Source: Nautiliaceae bacterium | Lineage (GTDB): Bacteria; Campylobacterota; Campylobacteria; Campylobacterales; Nautiliaceae | Direction: 5' to 3' | Length of the DNA: 34,347 bases | NCBI GenBank assembly: GCA_027035735.1 | Contig: JALVUH010000090.1 | Span: 1 to 34,347, forward strand | Part shown: positions 1 through 7,456 of the stretch, one piece after another | Layout of the letters: every line of letters begins with the position of its first letter | How positions within the stretch are numbered: position 1 is the first letter of the stretch | The notes under the pieces: model-generated | Database searches by the model: none | Seen by the model: only the letters and a program-made list of their open reading frames with translations | Told to the model about the DNA's origin: nothing | Position numbers and translations under genes: made by a program

Positions 1-520
1 ATGGGAGGGAGATTGGGAACTTATAAAAGGAATTCCACTTGCTATGGCACCAAGTCCTATTGGAATACATCAGATATTAAGCGGTTATTTTTATAAAATT
101 TTAGATGAAATAATTGAAGAGTGTGAGGATTGCTTTGTAATGATTGAAGAGGATTATATAGTAGATGAAGAGACTATTTTAAAACCAGATGTAGCATTAG
201 TTTGTAATGAGGATATCTATTCATTTATCAAAAATACTCCAAAACTTATAGTTGAAGTAATTTCTCCATCAACTATAAAAAGAGATGAAGAAGTTAAATT
301 TAAAATTTATGAAGAAGAGGGAGTTGAGTGGTTAATTCTAGTTTATCCAAATATTTTAAAAGCAAAACTTTATCATTTAGAAAATGGAAAATATAAAAAG
401 ATAGGTGATTTTACTGAGGGGAAATTTAAAATTAAAATAGAGAATTGTGAAGGAGAAATTGATTTTGATAAAGCATTTAAAAAAATAAAAAATTATTTAA
501 AGAGGAAAAAATGGGATTAA
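1..520 (+). CDS. Uma2 family (DUF820) endonuclease-fold protein, 5' end outside window
   Basis: The reading frame is open from the first bases of the window, so the gene starts upstream. Residues before the internal ATG at 44 (WELIKGIPLAMAPSP followed by HQ) match the usual start of Uma2 proteins, so that ATG is not the true start. Uma2 proteins have a PD-(D/E)XK nuclease fold. The expected pieces are visible: PDVAL carrying the first acidic residue, IVEVISPST with the second acidic residue, then a lysine-rich K-x-Y stretch followed by GVEWLILV. The substrate and biological role of this family are poorly known, and it is often found as scattered, laterally moved copies. The stop overlaps the start of the next gene by 10 bases, suggesting coupled translation. 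The family call is firm; nuclease activity is inference. Confidence 0.85.
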   Translation, partial: WEGDWELIKGIPLAMAPSPIGIHQILSGYFYKILDEIIEECEDCFVMIEEDYIVDEETILKPDVALVCNEDIYSFIKNTPKLIVEVISPSTIKRDEEVKFKIYEEEGVEWLILVYPNILKAKLYHLENGKYKKIGDFTEGKFKIKIENCEGEIDFDKAFKKIKNYLKRKKWD

Positions 521-936
521 TTTATTTTTTATTATATCTTTTTTTAGAGATAGTATTTAGTTATGAATTTATGAAAATCTTTACTCCTCTTGGCTTTTTT
601 ATAGAGACTTTAATTACTGCAATAATAGGAGTTTATATTATAAAAAATATTCCTTTTTCATTAAATGAAAGCATGGTTAAGGTTTTAAAAAGAGAAATAA
701 GTGAAGAAGAGTTTATCTCTATTGGTATTTTTAAGTTTGTTGGGGCAGTTTTACTTATAATTCCTGGATTTTTTAGCGATATTTTAGGAGCTTTATTTTT
801 ATTTGAACCATTTGCAAGATGGGTTGCAAGAAAATTTTTGCCTAAAGAAGATATTCATATTTATACAAATCACTCACACTTCAATGATGATGAAATAATT
901 GATGTAGAAATAATAGAAGAAATCCCTAAAAAATAG
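511..936 (+). CDS. fxsA: FxsA family membrane protein
   Basis: A 141-residue protein. Its first about 110 residues are hydrophobic with several membrane segments (about 1-20, 25-45, 70-100) and a polar acidic tail. It has the FxsA features: an early E-I-V-F segment followed by G-x-x-x-T, then a glycine/proline turn (LIIPGFFSD) leading into a second hydrophobic segment. In E. coli, FxsA overproduction relieves F-plasmid exclusion of phage T7. Its normal role is unclear, and none can be read from this context. The start ATG lies inside the end of the Uma2 gene, behind an AGAGGAAAA ribosome site. A hairpin at the stop codon ends the unit. Confidence 0.85.
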   Translation: MGLIYFLLYLFLEIVFSYEFMKIFTPLGFFIETLITAIIGVYIIKNIPFSLNESMVKVLKREISEEEFISIGIFKFVGAVLLIIPGFFSDILGALFLFEPFARWVARKFLPKEDIHIYTNHSHFNDDEIIDVEIIEEIPKK

Positions 937-941
937 GGATT
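921..941. terminator. Bidirectional hairpin terminator between fxsA and the fqrB-like gene
   Basis: A perfect 8-base inverted repeat, AATCCCTA and TAGGGATT, surrounds an AAAAA loop and is followed by a T-rich stretch on the plus strand (a run of six T at about 949-954). It spans the stop codon of fxsA and touches the stop of the convergent gene, so it can end transcription from both sides. It is the only convincing intrinsic terminator in the window. Confidence 0.75.
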
Positions 942-1944
942 ATTTAAGTTTTTTAGCTATATCTTGGATTGCTTGATATGCGTGATTAAATGCAAGTGCA
1001 ATGCTTCCAGCACTTGTTACAACATCACCAATTGTATAAAGTCCTTCTACATTTGTTTCCATTGTTTCAGGATTATATTCTGGTTCACCCCATTCATTTA
1101 AGTTAATTTTACAGTTTTTAAGAAAATCTACTGGGCTTGTTCCACCAAGTGCATATACAACTCTATCAAAAATTTCAGTTGTTCCATCTTTATAGAATAC
1201 TTTTACTCTTGGAGGCGTTACATCATCATCTTCAACTGGCTCTACTTTTTCTATATCAACTCCAAGTTTTGGATGAATTTTTCCTTCTTTGAAATATCTC
1301 TCTACTATTTCTTTATTTGTAGGATTCATTCTTGTAATTTCAGCTCTTCTATAATTTAATGTAACATCACATCCAATATTCATATCAACAAGACCATAAG
1401 CATATTCACCTGCTGTATCTCCACCACCTACTACTAAAACTTTTTCACCTGGTTGAACTTTGTCAAGATTGAAGTTTAATCTTGGTCTAATTTTACCAGG
1501 GAATTTATATCCAGGTTTGTTTGGTTTACCCATTCTACCAATTGCCACTATTACTTTTTTAGCTTGAATTACACCAAGTTCATGGTCAGCTCCAATTTCA
1601 AAAATACCATCAGAATTTTTTTCTACTCCATAAACATGGTGATTATATTTGAATTTATCTTCAACTCCATGATCTTTTATTTTTTTATCCATTTGATCTA
1701 AAAATTCTTCTTTTGAGCACTCTTCAAATGTCACATTTCCAATAAATTCAAATTTTTTACCTTGCCAATCTTTATCTACTCTTTTTCCAGGTTTATAGAA
1801 TTTTCTAATCATATCATGATGATTATCTGCTTTTTCAAGGCATATTACTTTATCAATTCCAGCAAGTTTTGCTTCAATTACACTTGCAACTCCTCCAGGT
1901 CCCGCACCAATAATTGCAATATCAAAAACTTTATCCAGTGACAT
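940..1944 (-). CDS. FqrB-like NAD(P)H:flavodoxin/quinone reductase, FAD-dependent
   Basis: A 334-residue two-dinucleotide-binding flavoprotein. The N-terminal FAD motif GAGPGG is at about 13-18, and the central NAD(P) motif VVGGGDTAGEYA is near 170-180. The C-terminal FAD-contacting TIGDV is near 305. No CxxC redox pair is present, which argues against thioredoxin reductase. The segment after the first motif (H-D-M-I-R-K-F-Y-K-P-G-K-R-V-D-K-D) resembles, from memory, H. pylori HP1164 and C. jejuni Cj0559. In those species FqrB links NADPH with flavodoxin and pyruvate oxidoreductase. Start choice is clear: AAAAGGAGATTAA precedes ATG. The gene is monocistronic and divergent from proA. The family is sure; the electron partner is inferred. 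Confidence 0.75.
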   Translation of the reverse strand: MSLDKVFDIAIIGAGPGGVASVIEAKLAGIDKVICLEKADNHHDMIRKFYKPGKRVDKDWQGKKFEFIGNVTFEECSKEEFLDQMDKKIKDHGVEDKFKYNHHVYGVEKNSDGIFEIGADHELGVIQAKKVIVAIGRMGKPNKPGYKFPGKIRPRLNFNLDKVQPGEKVLVVGGGDTAGEYAYGLVDMNIGCDVTLNYRRAEITRMNPTNKEIVERYFKEGKIHPKLGVDIEKVEPVEDDDVTPPRVKVFYKDGTTEIFDRVVYALGGTSPVDFLKNCKINLNEWGEPEYNPETMETNVEGLYTIGDVVTSAGSIALAFNHAYQAIQDIAKKLK

Positions 1945-1964
1945 TTAATCTCCTTTTTTTAGTA

Positions 1965-1970
1965 ATTATG
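1965..1970 (-). promoter_or_regulatory. Probable -10 box of the fqrB-like gene
   Basis: The minus strand reads CATAAT about 20 bases upstream of the ATG and just ahead of the AGGAGA ribosome site. The implied leader is very short, as at other promoters here. No clear -35 is seen, which is normal for Campylobacterota promoters. Confidence 0.45.
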
Positions 1971-1984
1971 CCAATTATTTAGAG

Positions 1985-2053
1985 AAAATGTAACATTTCG
2001 TAATGAATTTAGTTTTATTAAAGTGAAAAAATGTAACACTTTTATGATAAAAT
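1985..2053 (+). promoter_or_regulatory. proA promoter region with a direct and an inverted repeat
   Basis: Two copies of AAAATGTAACA lie at 1985-1995 and 2028-2038, 43 bases apart. An imperfect inverted repeat, ATTAAAGTG at 2017-2025 and CACTTTTAT at 2037-2045 (8 of 9 pairs), overlaps the second copy. A -10-like TATGAT at 2043-2048 follows, then AAAGGGGAAATT before the proA ATG. The position over the promoter suggests an operator, but AT-rich DNA makes chance repeats more likely. No known regulator site is recognised. Confidence 0.4.
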
Positions 2054-2074
2054 ATCTCAAAAAAAGGGGAAATT

Positions 2075-3310
2075 ATGGAAGAAATTTTAAAAAGTGTAAA
2101 AGAAGCAAGTAGGGTAGTAGCTACATTAAATGGAGAGACTAAAAGAAAAGTTTTAAGAGAAATGGCAGATAGACTTGAAAAATATACATCTGAAATTATT
2201 GAAGAAAATAAAAAAGATTTAGAGTATGCAAAAGAGAATAATTTAAGTGATGCTTTAATTGATAGATTATTTCTCAATGAAAAAAGAATTAAATCAATGG
2301 CAGATGCTTTGAGGGATATTTCAAATTTAAAAGATCCAGTAGGAAGAGTGATTGATGGATGGAAGATAGATAATGGACTAACTATTGAGAAAGTAAAAAT
2401 TCCAATTGGAGTTATTGGAATTATTTATGAATCTCGTCCAAATGTTACAAGTGATGCGGCAGGACTTTGTTTTATGAGTGGAAATGCATGTATTCTTAAA
2501 GGTGGAAAAGAAGCATATCATTCAAATAGTGTAATTATTGAAATTTTAAGATATGTACTTGAAAAAAATAAACTTCCAGTAGATGCTATTTCAATTTTAC
2601 CTGATTATTCAAGAAGCGGAGTAGATTATCTTATTAAGCAAGATAAATATGTAGATTTAATTATTCCAAGAGGAGGCGAAGCTTTAATTAAGTATGTTAG
2701 TGAAAATTCAAAAGTTCCTGTAGTTAAACATGATAAAGGTCTTTGTCATGTATATATCCACAAAGATGCTGATTTAGAAAAAGCTGTTAAAATTGCTATA
2801 AATGCTAAAATTCAAAGACCAGGTGTTTGTAATGCTATGGAGACTTTACTTGTTGATAGAGCTATTGCAGGAGAATTTTTACCAAAAATTAAAGAGGAGA
2901 TGGAAAAAAATGAAGTAGAACTTAGAGGATGTGAAATTACGCTTGAGTATATTGATATAAAAAAAGCAAGTGAAGAAGATTGGCATACAGAATATCTTGA
3001 TAAGATTTTATCAATTAGAGTAGTAGATAATTTAGAAGATGCAATAGAACATATTGAAAAATATGGAAGCGGGCATAGTGATGCTATTGTTACTGAAAAT
3101 TATTCAGTAGCAGAAGAATTTTTAAATAGAGTAGATAGTGCATGTGTATATGTAAATGCTTCTACTAGATTTACTGATGGAGGAGTATTTGGTTTTGGAG
3201 CTGAGGTTGGAATTTCTACAAATAAACTTCATGCAAGAGGACCTATGGGAATTGATGATTTGACAACTTATAAATATAAAATTTATGGAAATGGACAAGT
3301 GAGGGAATAA
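2075..3310 (+). CDS. proA: Glutamate-5-semialdehyde dehydrogenase (gamma-glutamyl phosphate reductase)
   Basis: Second step of proline synthesis: NADPH-dependent reduction of gamma-glutamyl phosphate to glutamate-5-semialdehyde in the cytoplasm. The 411-residue length is typical. Visible family marks are IGVIGIIYESRPNVT at 111-125, GNACILKGGKEA at 136-147, and the catalytic cysteine at 252 within IQRPGVCNAMETLL. The C-terminal HTEYLD and GSGHSDAI motifs are also present. The start is set by AAAGGGGAAATT just upstream. The stop overlaps the start of the ppx/gppA gene by one base (TAATG). proB is not in this window; proC is about 29 kb away at 32579, so the pathway is dispersed. Confidence 0.97.
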   Translation: MEEILKSVKEASRVVATLNGETKRKVLREMADRLEKYTSEIIEENKKDLEYAKENNLSDALIDRLFLNEKRIKSMADALRDISNLKDPVGRVIDGWKIDNGLTIEKVKIPIGVIGIIYESRPNVTSDAAGLCFMSGNACILKGGKEAYHSNSVIIEILRYVLEKNKLPVDAISILPDYSRSGVDYLIKQDKYVDLIIPRGGEALIKYVSENSKVPVVKHDKGLCHVYIHKDADLEKAVKIAINAKIQRPGVCNAMETLLVDRAIAGEFLPKIKEEMEKNEVELRGCEITLEYIDIKKASEEDWHTEYLDKILSIRVVDNLEDAIEHIEKYGSGHSDAIVTENYSVAEEFLNRVDSACVYVNASTRFTDGGVFGFGAEVGISTNKLHARGPMGIDDLTTYKYKIYGNGQVRE

Positions 3311-4218
3311 TGATAGGAATAGATCTTGGCAGTAATACTATAAGAATAGTAAAAATTGATTGTGAAAGTGGGAAAAAAATAGCTGAATATGAAAAAATTG
3401 TAAGAACTGCAGATAAACTGGTACAAACAGGATTAATCTCTGAAGAGGCTGTTAAAAGAATAATTGATGCTATAAATGAAGCAAAAGAAAAAATTGATTT
3501 TAATGATAAAATAGTAGCAGTAGCTACTGAAGCTCTTAGACGTGCAAAAAATAGTGAAGAAGTTATAAAAAAAATAAAAGAAGCAACAGGAGTAGAATTT
3601 AAAATAATTTCTCCAGAAGAAGAGGCAAGTTTTACTGCTTTTGCAGTGGAGAATTGTTTAGAGAAAAAATGTGAAATTGATGCAAAAAGTTTCTTTTTGG
3701 TAGATATAGGGGGAGGAAGTACGGAGCTTATTTTAAAACATAAAGAAGTGGTTGTTTCTGAAAGTTTTCCAATAGGGATAGTTACTTTTACTCAAAAATA
3801 CAAAACGCCTGAAGCTATTAAATTTGCTATAAAAAAAGAGGCAAAAAAATTCAAAAGTTTTATTGATTTTGCTTTTAATGCATACAAAAAACCAAAAATA
3901 TTTGCAGCAAGTAGTGGAACTCCTACTTCAATTGCTGCGCTTAAACATGGATTAAATTATTATACATATAATCCAGAAATTGTAAATTGTACAAAAGTAA
4001 ATATTAAAGACCTTGATTATTGGCTTGATAAATTGATGAAAATGGAGATGAAAAAAAGAGAAGAATTAGTGGGAGTTGGAAGAGGAGATTTGATTTTTAC
4101 AGGAATTTATATTTTTAAAGAAATTTTTAAACTTACAAAATATGAAGAGTGTGTAGTATGTGATGATGGAGTAAGAGAAGGTGCAGCTATTAGTGGATGT
4201 AAAGAAAAAAAAGTTTGA
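3310..4218 (+). CDS. Ppx/GppA family phosphatase (exopolyphosphatase / pppGpp phosphohydrolase), short form
   Basis: An actin-fold phosphatase that removes terminal phosphates from polyphosphate or pppGpp. The N-terminal phosphate-binding loop is IGIDLGSNTIRIV (2-14), and the second loop is VDIGGGSTELIL near 129-140. The glutamate-rich IISPEEEA follows the first half, as in family members. At 302 residues it has only the two catalytic domains and lacks the C-terminal HD-like and extra domains of the roughly 500-residue E. coli enzymes, so substrate preference cannot be called. It is translationally coupled to proA through TAATG. Its last bases carry the promoter of ilvB. Confidence 0.9.
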   Translation: MIGIDLGSNTIRIVKIDCESGKKIAEYEKIVRTADKLVQTGLISEEAVKRIIDAINEAKEKIDFNDKIVAVATEALRRAKNSEEVIKKIKEATGVEFKIISPEEEASFTAFAVENCLEKKCEIDAKSFFLVDIGGGSTELILKHKEVVVSESFPIGIVTFTQKYKTPEAIKFAIKKEAKKFKSFIDFAFNAYKKPKIFAASSGTPTSIAALKHGLNYYTYNPEIVNCTKVNIKDLDYWLDKLMKMEMKKREELVGVGRGDLIFTGIYIFKEIFKLTKYEECVVCDDGVREGAAISGCKEKKV

Positions 4219-4224
4219 TATAAT
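4219..4224 (+). promoter_or_regulatory. Internal promoter -10 box for ilvB-ilvH-lpxD
   Basis: GATATAAT ends 17 bases before the ilvB ATG and overlaps the last bases of, and just follows, the ppx/gppA stop. Transcription from it would give a leader of about 10 bases. That is too short for a T-box or peptide attenuator, devices often used for branched-chain amino acid genes. Confidence 0.65.
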
Positions 4225-4241
4225 TCGCAAAAAGGCTATGT

Positions 4242-5939
4242 ATGAAAATGACTGGAGCTAGGATTGTAATAGAGAGTTTGATTAAAGAAAATGTTGAGGT
4301 TGTTTTTGGTTATCCTGGTGGGGCTATTATGAATGTTTATGATGAGCTTTATAAACAGGATAAATTTAAGCATATTTTAGCTAAACATGAACAGGGTGCC
4401 GTTCATATGGCAGATGGATATGCAAGGGCTACAGGAAAAGTTGGAGTAGCTTTTGTTACAAGTGGGCCAGGTCTTACAAATGCAGTAACAGGAATTGCTA
4501 CAGCTTATACGGATTCAATTCCTTTAGTTGTTATTTCTGGGCAAGTTCCTACTACTGCAATTGGGACTGATGCATTTCAAGAAGTTGATGCGGTAGGAGT
4601 AACAAGACCTATTACAAAACATAATTTTTTAGTAAAAGATGTAAAAGATTTGGCTTTTATAATTAAAGAAGCTTTTTATTTAGCAAAGTCAGGCAGACCA
4701 GGACCAGTGCATATAGATATTCCAAAAGATGTGACTGTAGCAAGTACAAAATTTGAATATCCAGAAAAAATAGAACTTAAAACTTATAAACCAACATACA
4801 AAGGAAATAAAAGAGCTATAAAAAGGGCAGTAGAAGCTATTAAAAAAGCTAAAAGACCTGTTTTTTATATAGGTGGTGGAAGTGTATTAAGTGGAGCAAG
4901 TGATATTATAAGAGAAATAGTAAAATTTACTAAAATTCCTTCAGTAGAAACCCTTATGGCAAGAGGAGTTTTAAGATATGATTGCCCATATCTTCTTGGA
5001 ATGGTAGGAATGCATGGAACATTTGCAGCAAATATGGCTATGAATGATGCAGACCTTATAATTTCACTTGGTGCTAGATTTGATGATAGAGTAACAGGAA
5101 AAATAGATGAATTTGCAAAAAATGCCGATATTGTTCATATTGATATAGACCCAAGTCAAATTGGAAAAGTAGTAGAGACTAAATATCCAATTGTTGGAGA
5201 TGTAAAACTTGTACTTGAAGAGATGATGCCTTTACTTTTTGATGGAATTGATACTGAAAGGTATAAAGAGTGGAGAGATATTTTAAATAGATATCAAGAA
5301 CTTTATCCTCTAAAATATAAAGATAGTAATGAAGTAATAAAACCTCAGTGGGTTATTCAAAAAACAGGCGAAATTGCACCTGAGGATGCAATAATTTCTA
5401 CTGATGTTGGTCAGCATCAGATGTGGGCAGCTCAATTTTATCCTTTTACATATCCAAGACAACTTATTACAAGTGGTGGACTTGGAACGATGGGATTTGG
5501 TTTTCCAGCGGCGCTTGGAGCAAAAGAAGGAATGAAAGATAGAGTAGTAATTAATTTTACAGGTGATGGTAGTATTATGATGAATATTCAAGAGACACTT
5601 GTAGGGTATAAATATAATTTGCCTGTAATAAATATTATTTTAAACAATAACTATCTTGGAATGGTAAGACAATGGCAAACTATGTTTTATGAAGATAGGC
5701 TAAGTGAGACTGATTTAAGTGATGTTCAGCCTGATTTTGTAAAGCTTGCTGAGAGTATGGGAGCAGTGGGATATAGAGTTAGTAAAAAAGAAGAGTTTGA
5801 AGAAGCTTTAAAAGATGCACTTGAAGCAAAAAGAGTAGCTTTTATAGATGTTCAAGTAGATAGAAGAGAAGATGTTTTACCAATGGTGCCGCCAAATAGC
5901 CCACTTAAAAATATGCTTGTATTTAAGGAAGACAAATGA
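4242..5939 (+). CDS. ilvB: Acetolactate synthase large (catalytic) subunit
   Basis: Condenses two pyruvates, or pyruvate with 2-oxobutyrate, in the first common step of valine, leucine and isoleucine synthesis. It is a 565-residue ThDP enzyme. The catalytic glutamate is E50 in KHEQGAVHMADGYARATG. The FAD-binding region contains ARFDDRVTG. The ThDP/Mg motif begins GDGS at 441 and ends in NNN near 467. The length is normal and the regulatory subunit follows with an ATGA overlap. The start at 4242 is favoured because AAAGG lies 6 bases upstream. An out-of-frame ATG four bases earlier is too close to that site. The order ilvB-ilvH-lpxD matches C. jejuni Cj0574-0576. Confidence 0.97.
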   Translation: MKMTGARIVIESLIKENVEVVFGYPGGAIMNVYDELYKQDKFKHILAKHEQGAVHMADGYARATGKVGVAFVTSGPGLTNAVTGIATAYTDSIPLVVISGQVPTTAIGTDAFQEVDAVGVTRPITKHNFLVKDVKDLAFIIKEAFYLAKSGRPGPVHIDIPKDVTVASTKFEYPEKIELKTYKPTYKGNKRAIKRAVEAIKKAKRPVFYIGGGSVLSGASDIIREIVKFTKIPSVETLMARGVLRYDCPYLLGMVGMHGTFAANMAMNDADLIISLGARFDDRVTGKIDEFAKNADIVHIDIDPSQIGKVVETKYPIVGDVKLVLEEMMPLLFDGIDTERYKEWRDILNRYQELYPLKYKDSNEVIKPQWVIQKTGEIAPEDAIISTDVGQHQMWAAQFYPFTYPRQLITSGGLGTMGFGFPAALGAKEGMKDRVVINFTGDGSIMMNIQETLVGYKYNLPVINIILNNNYLGMVRQWQTMFYEDRLSETDLSDVQPDFVKLAESMGAVGYRVSKKEEFEEALKDALEAKRVAFIDVQVDRREDVLPMVPPNSPLKNMLVFKEDK

Positions 5940-6409
5940 AAAGAGTGATTTCAGTAATAGTTGAAAACGAACATGGAGTATTGGCAAGAGTTGTAAATAT
6001 GTTTGCGGCAAGAGGGTATAATATAACTTCTCTCACAGTTGCTCCTATTCCAAATAGCGAATTTAGTAGAATGACAATAATGAGTGAGGGTGATCCTAAA
6101 ATTTTTGAACAAATTGTAAAGCAACTTTATAAATTAATTCCTGTTTATAAAGTAATAGAAAGTGATGATTTTATTCAAAAAGAGATGGCTATGATTAAAT
6201 TCCCGCTAAAAGAAGTAAAAAACAATTTAGCTGATATTGATGCTATTGCTAGATGTTATAATGGAAAAATAAGCAATGTAAATGATAAACATGTGGTAGT
6301 AAGCGTAGTAGATAGACCTGATAGAATTGATAATTTTTTAAAAGCAATGATGGCTAAATATAAAAATTTAGAAATTGTAAGAAGTGGGGTTAGCGTAATT
6401 GAAAGGTAA
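5936..6409 (+). CDS. ilvH: Acetolactate synthase small (regulatory) subunit
   Basis: The regulatory partner of IlvB, which usually confers valine feedback inhibition and raises catalytic activity. The N-terminal ACT domain is clear at about 3-75: ISVIVENEHGVLARVVNMF, then ARGYNITSLTVAP. A second ACT-like half (about 80-157) contains MIKFPL and the C-terminal RSGV. The length of 157 residues is standard. Its ATG overlaps the ilvB TGA, giving coupled 1:1 synthesis. Some annotations call the same family ilvN. Confidence 0.95.
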   Translation: MKRVISVIVENEHGVLARVVNMFAARGYNITSLTVAPIPNSEFSRMTIMSEGDPKIFEQIVKQLYKLIPVYKVIESDDFIQKEMAMIKFPLKEVKNNLADIDAIARCYNGKISNVNDKHVVVSVVDRPDRIDNFLKAMMAKYKNLEIVRSGVSVIER

Positions 6410-6413
6410 ATAA

Positions 6414-7397
6414 ATGCAAAAATGTAAAACAAAAATAGAAAAAAAAGAATTTAGTTTAAAAGAGATTTGTCAATATCTGAATATAGAGTGTCCTGATATT
6501 GATAAAAAAATAAAAGGTATTAATACTTTAAGTGATGCAAAAGAAGATGAAATTAGTTTTTTAGAGAATAAAAAATATGAAAAATATCTAAAAGACACAA
6601 AAGCTGGGGCAGTTTTAATAAGAGAGGAAGATAAAGACAAACTTCCCGATGGAGTGATTCCTCTTATTACAGATGAGCCTTATTTAAAACTTGCACTTCT
6701 TACAAAACTTTTTGTCTCTTCTCCTTGGGAAGATGGAGGTTATCAAATTAATACTACTGCAAAAGTTCATCCAAGTGTTGTTATTGGAAAGGGTGCAAAA
6801 ATTGGTGCAAATGTTGAAATTATGCCAAATGCAGTAATAGGACCTTATGTTGAGATTGATGAAGGAAGTGTAATTTATCCAAATGTTACAATTTATCGGG
6901 ATACTAAAATTGGTAAAAACGTAAAAATACATGCCGGAAGTGTGATAGGCAGTGATGGATTTGGATATGCTCATGATAAAGAAGGAAGACATATTAAAAT
7001 TTATCATTTAGGAAAAGTCGTAATAGAAGATGATGTAGAAATCGGAGCAAATACTACAATAGATAGGGCTGTTTTTGGGGAAACTAGAATTAAAAAAGGC
7101 TCAATTATTGATAATCTTGTTCAAATCGGTCATAATTGTGAAATAGGGGAATATTCTATTTTAGTTTCACAAGTAGGTCTTTCTGGTTCAACAAAACTTG
7201 GAAGAAATGTAGTTATGGGTGGTCAAAGTGCAACAGCAGGGCATTTAGAAATTGCTCCATTTACCACAATTGCCGCAAGAGGAGGAGTTACTAAATCAAT
7301 TAAAGAGCCTGGTGTTTATAGCGGATTTCCTCTTATGCCTCACAAATCTTGGCTTAAACTTCAAGGAATTTTATCTAGACTTCTTAAAAAATCTTAA
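6414..7397 (+). CDS. lpxD: UDP-3-O-(3-hydroxyacyl)glucosamine N-acyltransferase
   Basis: Third step of lipid A synthesis, adding the N-linked hydroxyacyl chain to UDP-3-O-acylglucosamine. The 327-residue protein has the LpxD-specific N-terminal uridine-binding domain (about 10-100; EISFLENKKY). This is followed by a left-handed beta-helix of hexapeptide repeats (about 115-290). The loop HAGSVIGSDGFGYA (173-186) is typical, and the catalytic histidine is H240 in VQIGHNCEIG, almost the same number as in E. coli. It lies four bases after ilvH, as in Campylobacter. It shows that the cell makes lipid A. The ATG start follows GAAAGGTAAATAA. Confidence 0.96.
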   Translation: MQKCKTKIEKKEFSLKEICQYLNIECPDIDKKIKGINTLSDAKEDEISFLENKKYEKYLKDTKAGAVLIREEDKDKLPDGVIPLITDEPYLKLALLTKLFVSSPWEDGGYQINTTAKVHPSVVIGKGAKIGANVEIMPNAVIGPYVEIDEGSVIYPNVTIYRDTKIGKNVKIHAGSVIGSDGFGYAHDKEGRHIKIYHLGKVVIEDDVEIGANTTIDRAVFGETRIKKGSIIDNLVQIGHNCEIGEYSILVSQVGLSGSTKLGRNVVMGGQSATAGHLEIAPFTTIAARGGVTKSIKEPGVYSGFPLMPHKSWLKLQGILSRLLKKS

Positions 7398-7416
7398 TTC
7401 TTTTTCTTTTTTATTA

Positions 7417-7456
7417 TATAATAAGTTTAATATTTGTTTAATCTAAAGGCTATGTA
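7417..7456 (+). promoter_or_regulatory. Promoter and leader of the CZB-EAL gene
   Basis: TATAAT at 7417-7422 is preceded by the T-rich stretch usual in this phylum. The leader ends in AAAGGCTATGTA (7445-7456), a 12-base string also found immediately before ilvB at 4231-4242. It contains ATG-TAA (a start followed directly by a stop) whose TAA overlaps the true ATG at 7457. Confidence 0.55.

Noticed and set aside
940..1944. Thioredoxin reductase
   Set aside because: No CxxC redox pair; the FqrB-like sequence after the FAD motif fits better.
1975..2277. Antisense open frame opposite the proA start
   Set aside because: Low-complexity, no ribosome site, lies over a firmly identified gene; similar shadow frames occur opposite valS, lon, lpxD and ilvB.
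7398..7416. Terminator after lpxD
   Set aside because: T-rich stretch is present, but no stem precedes it; it fits better as the T-rich upstream part of the next promoter.
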